Shown: piece by piece, positions 9,047 to 20,219 of the stretch
Numbering within the stretch: the stretch's first letter is position 1
Layout of the letters: each line of letters begins with the position of its first letter
Source: RZZS01 sp964498755
GTDB lineage: Bacteria > Pseudomonadota > Alphaproteobacteria > Micavibrionales > Micavibrionaceae
NCBI GenBank assembly: GCA_964498755.1
Contig: CAZCIB010000003.1
Span: 1 to 64,000 of the forward strand
Direction: 5' to 3'
Length of the DNA stretch: 64,000 nucleotides
Notes under the pieces: model-generated
Database searches by the model: none
Seen by the model: only the letters and a program-made list of their open reading frames with translations
What the model was told of the DNA's origin: nothing
Made by a program: the position numbers and the translations under genes

Positions 9047-9412
9047 ATGATGTCGATTATCAAAGACCTGCCTGACGATATTCTGGGCGTTGAGGCGCGC
9101 GGTAAAATTACGGGAGAGGACTACGAGAACACCCTGATCCCTGCGGCGGAGGAAAAACTCGAAACGCATGACAGTCTGAAGATGCTTTTTATTCTCGGCG
9201 ACATGGACGGCTTTGATTTGAAAGCGATGTGGCAGGACACGCGCTTTGGCCTGCGCCACTGGACGCAGTTTTCGCACATCGCCCTCGTTACCGATAACGA
9301 GTGGGTTAAAAACATGACGACGATGTTCACGCCGTTTTTCCCCGGCGAGGTCCGTCTTTTCGAAAGCGGCGAAACCGACATGGCGCGGGAATGGGTCGTG
9401 ACGGCGCGTTAA
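9047..9412 (+). CDS. SpoIIAA-like (STAS) protein
   Basis: 121 aa from ATG 9047 with AAAGGAG 9 nt upstream; a second ATG follows directly. The pattern is that of the SpoIIAA-like family: LGVEARGKITGEDYENTLIP, KMLFILGDMDGFD, a conserved Trp/Arg stretch, then IALVTDNEWVKN and FPGEVRLF. These are small stand-alone STAS-fold proteins of unproven, probably regulatory or lipid-binding function. The stop is 10 bp from the convergent tspO end. Confidence 0.8.
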   Translation: MMSIIKDLPDDILGVEARGKITGEDYENTLIPAAEEKLETHDSLKMLFILGDMDGFDLKAMWQDTRFGLRHWTQFSHIALVTDNEWVKNMTTMFTPFFPGEVRLFESGETDMAREWVVTAR

Positions 9413-9422
9413 AGCGTCTGCG

Positions 9423-9899
9423 TCAAACGTTCAGCCACCAGTATCCGCCGTTCAAATACATCGCGAAAGACGTCCACAGCGTCGGCGGGATCATGAAATA
9501 CGCGGCGGGGCGGCAGGATGTCCATGCTTTATAAATAAAAGCGAGCGCAAGGATGTTCAGCGCGGCGATCCAGAGAAATCCGGCCAGCAGCATATGCGCG
9601 CCGAAAAACACGAAGCTCCAGCTCCAGTTCAGAGCCATGTAACCGGCGAACAGGAACAGCAGCGTTTTAACGCCCTGCCCGTCCCGGTTGCGCCAGAGCG
9701 TCCAGCCCGCCGCGGCGATCAGCGCGTACAAAATCGTCCACATCACCGGGAAGGCGATATTCGGCGGCGAAAGCGGCGGCGGCGTCAGGCCCGCATACCA
9801 GCCGTCCACGCCCGGCTGCGTCGCTTGCCCGATCAGAAACGACACGGCCTCAAAAACCAAAATCCAGAGCGCCAGCGACGCGTATTTGTTCAAAGTCAT
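9423..9899 (-). CDS. tspO: TspO/MBR-family tryptophan-rich membrane protein
   Basis: 158 aa from ATG 9899, the normal size. Five membrane helices with the family pattern: GWYAGLTPPPLSPPN after helix 1, PVMWTILYALIAAAGW, YMALNWSWSFVFFG and a final LWTSFAMYLNGGYWWLN. TspO proteins bind porphyrins and related ligands in the membrane and influence tetrapyrrole and stress responses; the precise role here is inferred. Weak ribosome-binding site. An open extension to 10151 would run into sodC and is rejected. Confidence 0.88.
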   Translation of the reverse strand: MTLNKYASLALWILVFEAVSFLIGQATQPGVDGWYAGLTPPPLSPPNIAFPVMWTILYALIAAAGWTLWRNRDGQGVKTLLFLFAGYMALNWSWSFVFFGAHMLLAGFLWIAALNILALAFIYKAWTSCRPAAYFMIPPTLWTSFAMYLNGGYWWLNV

Positions 9900-10002
9900 G
9901 GGAAGTGATGTAGAACGTGCGCCATCTTTGTGCAGACCTTGGAACATTCCCGGACGCGGGTGGTTGATTTTCATGCAAGAAATTAAAAAAGGAGACGTCC
10001 CC

Positions 10003-10562
10003 ATGAAACATGCAGCTTTCGCAACCGCGCTTCTCGCTTTATCCTTCGGCTCCGCCCCCGCAAACGCGCAGGTGAACGGCGCGCCGGAGACGGGCAAAAC
10101 CGCACAGGTTTCGCTGGAAAACACGGAGGGTCGGAATATCGGCTCGGTCACGCTTGAGAATGGCCCGGCGGGCGTTCTCCTGACGCTTTAGCGCGGGACC
10201 TGCCGCCCGGCGAGCACGCCTTTCACATCCATGAAACCGCCGACTGTACGCCGCAGGAAAGTTTCACAAACGCGGGCGGCCATTACGATCCGCACGGCGC
10301 GGAGCACGGGTTTCTCGAGAAAGGCGGACCGCATGCGGGCGACATGCCCAATATTTTCGTGCTGCAGAACGGCGAAATAAAAACGGAAGTCTTTAACGCC
10401 CGCGTCGCTCTCTCGGATCAAAGCCGTGACGGGCGCGCCCCGCTCTATGACGCCGACGGCTCGGCCCTCGTCATCCATAGCGGCGCGGACGACTACGCAA
10501 GCCAGCCCTCAGGCGCGGCCGGCGACCGCATCGCCTGCGCGGAGATCGGTAAGACGAAGTAG
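10003..10562 (+). pseudogene. sodC: Cu/Zn superoxide dismutase, frameshifted
   Basis: ATG 10003 follows AAAAAAGGAGACG. A signal peptide (ATALLALSFGSAPANAQ) and the first beta strands run to GPAGVLLTL and then TAG at 10189-10191. The rest continues in the -1 frame from about 10188-10191: LPPGEHAFHIHE, GGHYDPHGAEHGF, HAGDMPNIFV and LVIHSGADDY to TAG 10562. All Cu and Zn ligands (HIH, H/H of GGHYDPH, HAGD, IHSGADD) and both disulfide Cys are kept, in a total of about 185 aa. So a single lost base, or one sequencing error, is enough to explain it. A working enzyme would remove superoxide in the periplasm. Confidence 0.85.
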
Positions 10563-10570
10563 AGAAGGCC

Positions 10571-10903
10571 CTACACGCTTTTGCTCGTTTCGTTTTGAAG
10601 GACGCGCGCCACCCACGCGTTGAGCGACAGGCCCGCCGCCTTTGCGCTGATTGTCGCATCGCGGTGCAGATCGGGGTTGACGCGCACCATAAATTTGCCG
10701 GAGAAGGGTTTGGAGGGCTCAACGCCCTCTTCTTCGCAAAACGCGAGGTAACAATCAACGGAGTCCCTGAACGCCTGTTCGAGCTCATCGACATGTCTGC
10801 CCTGAAACGTGACGACGTCTTTCATGTTGATGACGTCGCCATGAAAGATTTTGAATGCGTCGTCATAAACGACGTGACCGATATAGCCTTTATATTCAAG
10901 CAT
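10571..10903 (-). CDS. hicB: HicB-family antitoxin
   Basis: 110 aa. The N-terminal HicB fold (EYKGYIGHVVYDDAFKIFHG, VTFQGRHVDELEQAFRDSVD) is a partially degraded RNase-H-like domain. The C-terminal ribbon-helix-helix (GKFMVRVNPDLHRDATISA, LNAWVARVL) should bind DNA. Its start overlaps the hicA end by 8 bp, so the pair is translationally coupled with the toxin first, the usual HicAB order. It neutralises HicA and probably represses the operon. Confidence 0.9.
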   Translation of the reverse strand: MLEYKGYIGHVVYDDAFKIFHGDVINMKDVVTFQGRHVDELEQAFRDSVDCYLAFCEEEGVEPSKPFSGKFMVRVNPDLHRDATISAKAAGLSLNAWVARVLQNETSKSV

Positions 10904-11162
10904 TTCTTACTCCAGATTCTATCAAATACCGGCGCATGGATTTCAGCGCGCCCTTGTCCGTTTCCTTCTGCGGATGCGGCCGGTGAAAAACGGCTGCCCT
11001 CCCGTTCAACTTGATCACGATGCGGCTGCCGCTTCTCTCCTCGACCTTCGCGCCCAGAGCGACCAGCAACTTCTCTATATCGCTCCAGGCCACATCCGAA
11101 CGCACCGGATCATCAAAAATCCTCTCAAGCGTTTTTCTGTGCTTTCCTGATAATGATATCAT
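10896..11162 (-). CDS. hicA: HicA-family mRNA interferase toxin
   Basis: 88 aa. It begins MISLSGKHRKTLERIF and has the double-stranded-RNA-binding-like pattern WSDIEKLLVALGAKVEE, GSRIVIKLNG, AVFHRPHPQKETDKGALK, with the basic FHRPHP segment typical of this longer HicA branch. HicA toxins cleave mRNA during stress until bound by HicB. The position G-S-H, often cited as catalytic in short HicA, reads GSR here, so the His of FHRPHP is the candidate active residue. It lies downstream of lepA on the same strand but has its own promoter-like sequence. Confidence 0.88.
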   Translation of the reverse strand: MISLSGKHRKTLERIFDDPVRSDVAWSDIEKLLVALGAKVEERSGSRIVIKLNGRAAVFHRPHPQKETDKGALKSMRRYLIESGVRNA

Positions 11163-11183
11163 TTTTTGATACTATTTTGTCAA
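11155..11183 (-). promoter_or_regulatory. Putative hicAB promoter/operator
   Basis: Reading the minus strand, a consensus -35 TTGACA (11183-11178) is followed 17 nt later by GATATC, which overlaps the hicA start. The start codon sits in the perfect palindrome ATGATATCAT. Either the message is nearly leaderless or the palindrome is mainly an autorepression site. Confidence 0.4.
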
Positions 11184-11207
11184 GGGCCCCTTACAAGAGC
11201 ATGGGCG

Positions 11208-13148
11208 CTAATTATCCCCGCCCATCTTCAGCGCGTTGATAAACGCCGACTGCGGGATATCGACATTCCCGTACTGGCGCATTTTGGCCTTGCCCTTTTT
11301 CTGTTTCTCGAGCAGCTTGCGTTTTCTTGTCACGTCGCCGCCATAGCATTTGGCCGTCACGTCTTTTCTAAGCGCGCTGATATGCTCGGCCGCGATGATC
11401 TTGCCGCCGATCGCCGCCTGCACGGCGATTTTGAACATCTGGCGCGGGATCAGCTCTTTCAGCCGCTCGCACAGCTGCCGCCCGCGCTTTTCGGCCCCGT
11501 GCCGCCAGACGATCATGGCGAGCGCGTCGACGCTCTCGCCGTTGACCTTGATCTCCATTTTGACGAGATCACTCTCGCGGTAACCGTAAACCTCGTAATC
11601 AAAACTCGCGTAACCCTTTGAAATGCTTTTCAGCTTGTCGTAAAAGTCAAACACGATTTCATTAAGCGGCAGATAATATTCCAGCATCGCCCGGTTGCCC
11701 GCGTAAGTGAGATTGATCTGCTCGCCCCTGCGCTCCTGACAGAGCTGCAACAGCCCGCCGAGATATTCGTCCGGCGTCAGGATGGTGGCCTTGATCCACG
11801 GCTCCTCGATATGGTCGATCTTGACGACGTCCGGCATGTCGACGGGGTTATACAGCTCGATTTTCTCGCCTTTGGTCATGTAGATGTGATAGACAACGCT
11901 CGGCGCAGTCGGGATCAGATCAAGCCCGTACTCGCGCTCGAGCCGCTCCTGAATGATCTCCATATGCAACAGGCCGAGAAAACCGCAGCGGAAGCCAAGG
12001 CCCAAAGCCTGCGAATTTTCGGGCTCGTAATGCAGGCTCGCGTCATTGAGCTTGAGGCGCCCCAGCGCGTCTCGCAGGTCTTCGTAATCGCCCGCGTCGA
12101 CGGGGAACAGCGAACAGAACACCATCGGAACGGATGGCTTAAAGCCGGGCAGGCGCGCGTCGCACTGGCGCTTTTCCTCGGTGATCGTGTCGCCGACCTG
12201 CGTTTCCTCAATGTCCTTGATAGAGGCCGTAATAAAGCCCATCTCGCCGGGGCCAAGCGCGTCGATCAAAACGGGCTTGGGCGAGAAAAACCCGACGCGG
12301 TCAATATCCCGCACGGCGCGCGTGTTAAGGAACTGAATGCGCTGGCCTTTCTTGATCGTACCCTCCATCACCCGTACCAGCACAACGACGCCGAGATAGG
12401 AGTCGTACCAGCTGTCGACGAGCAGGGCCTTGAGTGGGCGGTCGCTTGAGGCTTTTCCCTCACCCACTGCGCTAACGACTTCGCCTGACGGCGAAGTCGA
12501 AGCTCCGTTGCCCTCTCCCTTCAGAGAGAGGGAGGGGCCCGGCGACGCATCGCGAAGCCGGGAGGGTGAGGGATGAGGGGGCGGCAATCTCTGCACAATC
12601 GCCTCAAGCAAATCCTCAATGCCAATCCCCGTCTTGCCGGAGCAGAGAACCGCGTCGTCGGCGGGCAAACCGATTACATCCTCGATCTCCTGTTTCACCT
12701 CGTCCGGCATCGCGGCGGGCAGGTCGATTTTATTAATCACCGGGATGATTTCGTGATCGTTATCGAGCGCCTGATAAACATTGGCAAGCGTCTGCGCCTC
12801 AACGCCCTGCGTGGCGTCGACGATCAGCAGAGAGCCCTCGCAGGCGGCCAGAGAACGCGAGACCTCATAGGCGAAATCGACATGCCCCGGCGTGTCCATC
12901 AAATTGAGCTGATACTCGATTCCGTCTTTGGCCGTATAAGCCAGACGCACGGTCTGGGCCTTGATCGTAATGCCGCGCTCGCGCTCGATATCCATGGAAT
13001 CGAGCACCTGCTGTTTCATCTCGCGTTCTTCCAGCCCGCCGCAGACATGGATCAAGCGGTCGGCCAGCGTCGACTTCCCATGGTCGATATGCGCGATAAT
13101 CGCGAAGTTGCGAATATGTTCCAGTGGTTTTGTCAGTGGTTTGCTCAT
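11208..13148 (-). CDS. lepA: Elongation factor 4 (LepA), with an in-frame repeat insertion
   Basis: 646 aa against about 600 for the family. GTPase motifs are intact: G1 AHIDHGKST (~19-27), GITI, G3 DTPGH (~86), G4 NKID (~140). Domain II to V landmarks follow (GFRCGFLGLLHMEI, PLNEIVFDFYDKLKS, the LepA-specific C-terminal MKQY-like tail). LepA binds ribosomes and promotes back-translocation or aids initiation. Residues about 192-231 (HPSPSRLRDASPGPS onward) are foreign. They are encoded by the 117-bp repeat at 12457-12573 in the linker between the G domain and domain II, and the canonical sequence resumes at PLKALLVDSWYDSYLG. The insertion keeps the frame, so the protein is probably functional. 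Confidence 0.95.
   Translation of the reverse strand: MSKPLTKPLEHIRNFAIIAHIDHGKSTLADRLIHVCGGLEEREMKQQVLDSMDIERERGITIKAQTVRLAYTAKDGIEYQLNLMDTPGHVDFAYEVSRSLAACEGSLLIVDATQGVEAQTLANVYQALDNDHEIIPVINKIDLPAAMPDEVKQEIEDVIGLPADDAVLCSGKTGIGIEDLLEAIVQRLPPPHPSPSRLRDASPGPSLSLKGEGNGASTSPSGEVVSAVGEGKASSDRPLKALLVDSWYDSYLGVVVLVRVMEGTIKKGQRIQFLNTRAVRDIDRVGFFSPKPVLIDALGPGEMGFITASIKDIEETQVGDTITEEKRQCDARLPGFKPSVPMVFCSLFPVDAGDYEDLRDALGRLKLNDASLHYEPENSQALGLGFRCGFLGLLHMEIIQERLEREYGLDLIPTAPSVVYHIYMTKGEKIELYNPVDMPDVVKIDHIEEPWIKATILTPDEYLGGLLQLCQERRGEQINLTYAGNRAMLEYYLPLNEIVFDFYDKLKSISKGYASFDYEVYGYRESDLVKMEIKVNGESVDALAMIVWRHGAEKRGRQLCERLKELIPRQMFKIAVQAAIGGKIIAAEHISALRKDVTAKCYGGDVTRKRKLLEKQKKGKAKMRQYGNVDIPQSAFINALKMGGDN
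12457..12573. repeat. 117-bp palindromic element inside lepA
   Basis: It is bounded by CCCTCACCC and GGGTGAGGGA, with a central CCCTCTCCC...GGGAGAGGG hairpin and two side hairpins (TTCGCC.../GGCGAA and CCCGGC.../GCCGGG). It is exactly 39 codons long and has no stop in the lepA frame. It is about 90% identical, in the opposite orientation, to the copy inside acnA at 14763-14879. Confidence 0.9.
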
Positions 13149-13211
13149 GGAAAAGAGTTATAACCGGGAAGCCACAAAGATGCGACGGTTTTTATAAGCT
13201 GACTTTTGCCA

Positions 13212-13318
13212 AAGGCACAGGGGACATCAATAAAGGTCCGGAGGATCTATTGTGTCCCCATCGGATTATTTCCTGTGGGGACACGATAGCGCTTGCGCGC
13301 TTTATCATGTCCCCTGCG
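13212..13318. repeat. Intergenic palindrome between lepA and acnA
   Basis: Outer arms AGGGGACAT and ATGTCCCCT enclose a second inverted pair GTGTCCCC / GGGGACAC and a short hairpin AGCGCTTGCGCGCT. It is a different sequence family from the 117-bp element. It lies between two minus-strand genes and may terminate acnA transcription. Confidence 0.6.
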
Positions 13319-13321
13319 TCT

Positions 13322-16171
<2,850 letters not shown>

Positions 16172-16244
16172 GGAGTCGGTCCTGCTCGTTGTTTTGCACA
16201 AGAGATTGTAGCGGAATTTGAGAGACGGACAAGGGCGCGCCTTT

Positions 16245-16350
16245 CTGAAACGCGAAGACGCGAAAACGCAAAGGCTACTGGCAATAAACAAGCGCGCAGC
16301 GCAATAAAATTCCTGTTTTTATTGAACCACGGCGATCACAGCGAACACAG
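16245..16350. repeat. Partial iterated-oligomer repeat upstream of acnA
   Basis: Iterated units (ACGCGAAGACGCGAAAACGC, then GATCACAGCGAACACAGCG) of the 'CGCAAAG/CACAGCGAA' style seen at 34013, 54408, 56020 and 61925. It occupies most of the space between acnA and the gene ending at 16357. No clear acnA promoter was seen. Confidence 0.5.
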
Positions 16351-16356
16351 CGAAAT

Positions 16357-17535
16357 TTACGCAGGACTGCGGGCTGGCTTGTGATCTACATACTTCTGAA
16401 CACGAAACAGGTTTGGATCCGGACGAGGCAATGAGGCCCAGGCTGAAATTTCAGGATCGCGTTGCGCACTCGTCTCAAAAGCATGCCTGAGCAAGCTATC
16501 ATTGCCTTCGTAAATAGAAACAGCATTGCGGATAACGGCTTCAATTTCCCTTACGCGATCCTGCCCAAAATCCTGTTTATTAGAAGACTTTTTATCACAA
16601 TATTGAACCAAGCGAATCATATTCTCCAGATCGCACTGAGAAAGCTTATAGTCTATCGTTTTATCATCCGCCTTTTTTCTATGCGTTACAGCTATGCAAA
16701 ACTGCTGCAGATCAGGGTCAAAGAATGCCTTTTTCTCATGAGCCTCGATTGAGCTAATAAACTGCATTGCCGACGCGACAGCAGCGCTGTCAAAACCGTC
16801 ATGATCGAAAGAAAGCTCTTGCCTCTTCAGGTTTTCAATTTCCCTATTGCAATCTTCTAAATATTCAGCCAACCGGTTTTTTATCTCTTCTGGCGAAAAA
16901 TGTTCACGACGCGTTTCAGGAAATTTTTCAGCAATTTCGTCCGCCTTTTCCATCAGGTTTCTCACCGGCTCTTCCAATGATTCAATCTGACCGCGACAGA
17001 GAAAGCCAACGCTTGTCTTAATGGCAGGCCGCCCCGTATCAGGGGAAATTCCATATATCCTTTCATCCCCCTCAAGGATCCGCAAGGGAGGTCTTGGGAA
17101 CGCCGGTAGCCCACGAAAACTGCCGTTAAAATCATTGTAAACGATTTGCGCTTCTAAATCCCTCAGCCTTCCAAAAAGTTTTTCCCGATCTATTTCATCG
17201 CTCAAGCCGGGGGCTGGAATAAAATTATCTTCAATATCTTGCGCACCGTCGTTAAGAGCTTTGAGCTGAGCTCTTAATTCATCAAAAATGCCGCTTTCGC
17301 GATATACGTCCCCCCATATACAGCCCGTAGAAATCAATGTTTCTTCGAGGCCGGGCCCAATATCATACGCAATGTAAATATCAGTGCCTCTCCCCACTCT
17401 CTCCTGCGGCCAAGTAGACACAAGGGCTGCAAAAGGCCTTTCAGGCCCGCTCCGCATATAGCCAATTACATTGCATGGCGAATCACCACTTTCACCGGGT
17501 AATATAGCCCAAAATTTAAGACCTTCAGTATTCAT
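16357..17535 (-). CDS. Unknown soluble protein
   Basis: 392 aa from ATG 17535, with GGAGAAATC directly upstream (good ribosome-binding site). No signal peptide, membrane segment or recognised motif. The N-terminal half looks beta/alpha (FWAILPGESGDSPCNVIGY, TDIYIAYDIGPGLEE). The C-terminal half is helical with several Cys (FLCRGQIES, YLEDCNREIENLK, YKLSQCDLEN, VQYCDKKSSNKQ). Base composition is more AT-rich than the surrounding housekeeping genes, which suggests an accessory gene. Confidence 0.65.
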   Translation of the reverse strand: MNTEGLKFWAILPGESGDSPCNVIGYMRSGPERPFAALVSTWPQERVGRGTDIYIAYDIGPGLEETLISTGCIWGDVYRESGIFDELRAQLKALNDGAQDIEDNFIPAPGLSDEIDREKLFGRLRDLEAQIVYNDFNGSFRGLPAFPRPPLRILEGDERIYGISPDTGRPAIKTSVGFLCRGQIESLEEPVRNLMEKADEIAEKFPETRREHFSPEEIKNRLAEYLEDCNREIENLKRQELSFDHDGFDSAAVASAMQFISSIEAHEKKAFFDPDLQQFCIAVTHRKKADDKTIDYKLSQCDLENMIRLVQYCDKKSSNKQDFGQDRVREIEAVIRNAVSIYEGNDSLLRHAFETSAQRDPEISAWASLPRPDPNLFRVQKYVDHKPARSPA

Positions 17536-17949
17536 AAGATTTCTCCATTGCGAAGCGCAAATCTATGTAAAATCTTGCCTCTTGTCAATGTTTAATTTCA
17601 CGTTAATGTGCCTAAGTGCCGGAATAAAACCATGCGCTCACAAACTATAAAATCACAAAGGCGCGGAGACGCGAAAGGTTGCTTTTGCGCCTTGGCGATA
17701 CAGCAAACAAATCCATCCTTGGGGCGTCACGGACTAAAAAACAGTAAAATTCCGTCATAACCCTGCCCGGATTTCGCCACAATCGCATGCGAATATAAGA
17801 ATTAAGGGATACGGTGTCCTTAACCGTTTAACAGAATTTAACCGTACTCCTCCATCGCATAGCCAGCTTTGTTGACAACTTTAAGCAGCCGCTGTCCCCG
17901 CCAATCCGGACAGCGGTTTTGCTTTGTGGGCCTGTCTTTACCTTGTATC
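17536..17949. other. Gene-free stretch upstream of metB; possible small RNA
   Basis: Contents: an iterated repeat at 17640-17706 (CACAAAGGCGCGGAGACGCG and its partner TTTTGCGCCTTGGCG); at 17795-17850 a cluster of TTAA-containing motifs, including an inverted pair TTAAGG / CCTTAA and two TTAACCGT repeats; and a strong terminator at 17889-17920 with no open frame before it. A short untranslated RNA ending at the terminator would fit, but I cannot name a family. Confidence 0.35.
17889..17920 (+). terminator. Rho-independent terminator without an upstream gene on its strand
   Basis: A 9-bp perfect stem CCGCTGTCC / GGACAGCGG, a 10-nt loop, then TTTTGCTTT. No plus-strand reading frame ends before it, so it probably ends a small RNA or attenuates transcription entering metB. 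Confidence 0.65.
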
Positions 17950-18065
17950 CCCTCACCCTCCCGTCTCCGCTACGCTTTGCCGGGCCCCTCCCTCTCCCAA
18001 GGGAGAGGGTAGCGAGGCTTTGCTTTTCTTACATAAGAAAAGCATTAGCCGAGATTGGGTGAGGG
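17950..18065. repeat. Full-length palindromic element upstream of metB
   Basis: CCCTCACCC to GGGTGAGGG, about 116 bp. The central hairpin is CCCTCTCCCAAGGGAGAGGG, and the side hairpin is CTTTTCTTACATAAGAAAAG, which differs in sequence from the lepA/acnA version (TTCGCC...GGCGAA) but pairs equally well. It ends 44 bp before the metB start, so it lies in the metB leader. Confidence 0.85.
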
Positions 18066-18109
18066 GCAAAGACTTGCCTTCCCTTCTTATTCCCCCTACC
18101 CTTTCCCCC

Positions 18110-19252
18110 ATGAAAGAAGACAGACGCATCAATACCCGCCTCGTGCAGGCCGCGCTCGGAAGCGACCGGGAATTCAACTCCATCGCCCCGCCAATTTACC
18201 AGGCGGTGAACTACGAATTCGAGCGCTTCGGCGAGAAACCGCCCATCGATTACAGCCGCATCGCCAACCCGACTCGCGCCGAGCTCGAAAAGGCCCTCGC
18301 CGATCTTGAAGGGGGCTACGGCGCTGTCGCGACGTCGTCGGGCATGGCCGCGCAGGATCTGCTGTTTCACCTCCTGAAGCCCGGCGACCTGCTGATCGCG
18401 CCATTCGATTGTTACGGCGGCACGTACCGTTTGCTTGAAACGCTTCACGAACGCGGCCATTTCAAGGTCCTCTTCGTCGACCAGTCGGACAACGACGCTT
18501 TAAAAGAGGCTTTCGAACACAAACCGCGGATGATCTTCACCGAAACGCCGACGAACCCGCTTTTAAGGATCATCGATCTGGAACGCGTTAAAGACCTTTG
18601 TAAAAAATCCGGCGCGCTCATGGTTGTCGACAACACGTTCTGCTCGCCCGTGCTGCAAAGACCGATCGATTTCGGCGCGGATATCGTCATTCACTCAACG
18701 ACCAAATATCTCAACGGCCACAGCGACGTCATCGGCGGCGCGCTGGTCACAACAACGCAGGAACAGCAGGACGAGCTTCTCTGGTGGACGAATACGATTG
18801 GATATACGCCTTCGGCCTTTGACTGTTTTCTTACATTGCGCGGCATGAGAACGCTTGACGTCAGGATGCAACGCGCGCAAGAAAACGCGCAGAAAATCGC
18901 GGAATTTCTCAGCGCGCATCCGGGCGTCGAAACGGTTTACTATCCCGGCCTTGAAACGCACCCGGGTTACAAGCTGGCGCAAAAACAGCAAAGCGGCCCC
19001 GGCGCGATGGTGAGTTTCGACCTTCGCAAAGATCCGAAAGAATTCTGCAACGCGCTCGACGTGTTTTTCCTCGCCGAATCTCTCGGCGGGATTGAAAGCC
19101 TGTGCGACCACCCCGCCACCATGACGCATGAATGCATGAGCCCCGAAAGCCGCGCGAAGGCCGGGATCACGGACAACCTTATCCGCCTGTCCGTGGGCAT
19201 CGAGGATTGCGGGGACTTGATAGATGATCTGGAGCGGGGGCTGGGTTTATAG
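18110..19252 (+). CDS. metB: Cystathionine gamma-synthase/lyase-type PLP enzyme
   Basis: 380 aa from ATG 18110, the family length; the open frame extends upstream only through the repeat element. Cys/Met-metabolism PLP-enzyme motifs: TRLVQAALGSD at the start, YSRIANPTRAELEKALA, the PLP-phosphate region TSSGMAAQDL, DNTFCSPVLQRP, and the Schiff-base lysine in IHSTTKYLNGHSD (~197). It joins or splits cystathionine in methionine and cysteine metabolism. MetB, MetC and MetZ-type activities cannot be separated by eye; the symbol is the likeliest choice. No Shine-Dalgarno sequence is seen before the ATG (pyrimidine-rich CTTTCCCCC), which is odd and may reflect displacement by the repeat. Confidence 0.82.
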   Translation: MKEDRRINTRLVQAALGSDREFNSIAPPIYQAVNYEFERFGEKPPIDYSRIANPTRAELEKALADLEGGYGAVATSSGMAAQDLLFHLLKPGDLLIAPFDCYGGTYRLLETLHERGHFKVLFVDQSDNDALKEAFEHKPRMIFTETPTNPLLRIIDLERVKDLCKKSGALMVVDNTFCSPVLQRPIDFGADIVIHSTTKYLNGHSDVIGGALVTTTQEQQDELLWWTNTIGYTPSAFDCFLTLRGMRTLDVRMQRAQENAQKIAEFLSAHPGVETVYYPGLETHPGYKLAQKQQSGPGAMVSFDLRKDPKEFCNALDVFFLAESLGGIESLCDHPATMTHECMSPESRAKAGITDNLIRLSVGIEDCGDLIDDLERGLGL

Positions 19253-19254
19253 GT

Positions 19255-19373
19255 TTTTAGGAGTGAGGAATGAGGTTTTTAGGCAAAAGGTGAGAGGTTT
19301 GCATTAACGCCTGCAAAACGGGACCTAACGCCTTGTACCTAAAAACCTAAAACCTACAAACCCAACATCTCCT
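19255..19373. repeat. Long hairpin with iterated AGGTTTTTAG-type arms
   Basis: AGGTTTTTAGGAGTGAGG and AGGTTTTTAGGC on one arm, CCTAAAAACCTAAAACC on the other, with CCTGCAAAACGGG between. It lies between two convergent genes, so it may act as a two-way terminator. It shares its architecture, not its sequence, with the repeats at 26331, 53947 and 61534. Confidence 0.6.
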
Positions 19374-19375
19374 GC

Positions 19376-20101
19376 CTACTCCCCGTGCAACGCCTCGAGC
19401 TGGCGCCTGAGCCGCTTCGGAATGTCGTAATGGCATTTATGCTCGATTTCGTCACTGACGCGCTCATATTCCTCATGCGTATCGACGGCCTGTTGTCGGC
19501 GCACCTGTTCCTGCAGCATGCGCGCCTGCACGGAGCGGACGAGGCTGTTCACGTATTCGGTCATCTGGTCCTGGTTCTTTTGCAGGTCTTCAAGCCGGTA
19601 AGGCCCGACCGCGCCCATCTTGTTGACGCCCTCGCGCAGAGCCTCGCCGATTTCCCGCGCGTATTTATTGGCGATTTCGCGGTCAACGCGCACGTGCTTT
19701 TTCTCGTGATTGAGAACGGCGCGGTGGCGGCATGTCCCCGGGATAAACTCCTTGACCACGTAGACAACCGGGTTGAGCTCGATCGTCACCTCGATCTTGT
19801 CGTAGTAGATACAGCCGAGTCCCAGCGCGTCCCATTTCCTGATGCCAAGGCCGGTTTTCCACGACACCAGCAAGCGCCCCTCATGCAAGCCGAACGTCGT
19901 CGTCGCGTGGTTGCCGTAGGGCGAAATCGTATCGGCCTGGATCTGGTTCAGCTCCTCCAGCGTTTTTGAAAAATCGTAGGCCGTCGGCGCGGTTTTCGGA
20001 TAAACCTCGATTTGCGGCGCGCGCGGCAATTTGCACTCGACAAGCCCGCTGCCCGCCAGCATCAGATAACCGCTTACCGCTATGACGTCGAGTCCAAACA
20101 T
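19376..20101 (-). CDS. Predicted secreted zinc protease (DUF922-like)
   Basis: 241 aa. The N-terminal hydrophobic stretch (VIAVSGYLMLAGSGLVEC) could be a signal or lipoprotein-type leader. The middle contains LNHEKKHVRVDREIANKY, a HExxH zinc-binding motif (HEKKH, ~127) with a downstream acidic residue, preceded by FIPGTCRHRAVLNH as in the DUF922 family of bacterial secreted metalloproteases. The C-terminal third is an Arg/Glu-rich helix. The function is inferred from the motif only. Convergent with metB. Confidence 0.65.
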   Translation of the reverse strand: MFGLDVIAVSGYLMLAGSGLVECKLPRAPQIEVYPKTAPTAYDFSKTLEELNQIQADTISPYGNHATTTFGLHEGRLLVSWKTGLGIRKWDALGLGCIYYDKIEVTIELNPVVYVVKEFIPGTCRHRAVLNHEKKHVRVDREIANKYAREIGEALREGVNKMGAVGPYRLEDLQKNQDQMTEYVNSLVRSVQARMLQEQVRRQQAVDTHEEYERVSDEIEHKCHYDIPKRLRRQLEALHGE

Positions 20102-20219
20102 ATTGCCTGCCCACTTTTACAACCTTAAACGCAAAACATTAACAAAAACGCGCGCAGGCTTTATTTTACCATACGGAGATGGTATGTAGCTTTTTTGGCA
20201 TAAAGGCAAAGGTACGAAA

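Noticed and set aside
17820..17850. SAM-II-like riboswitch upstream of metB (TTTAACCGTA)
   Set aside because: The loop-like string matches, but no pairing P1 stem surrounds it and a terminator separates it from metB.
17795..17850. CtrA-type TTAA-N7-TTAA sites
   Set aside because: Several TTAA motifs occur but the spacings are 4 and 6, not 7.
17924..18109. N-terminal extension of MetB through the repeat element
   Set aside because: The family starts at about the ATG at 18110; the extension is only repeat sequence that happens to be open.
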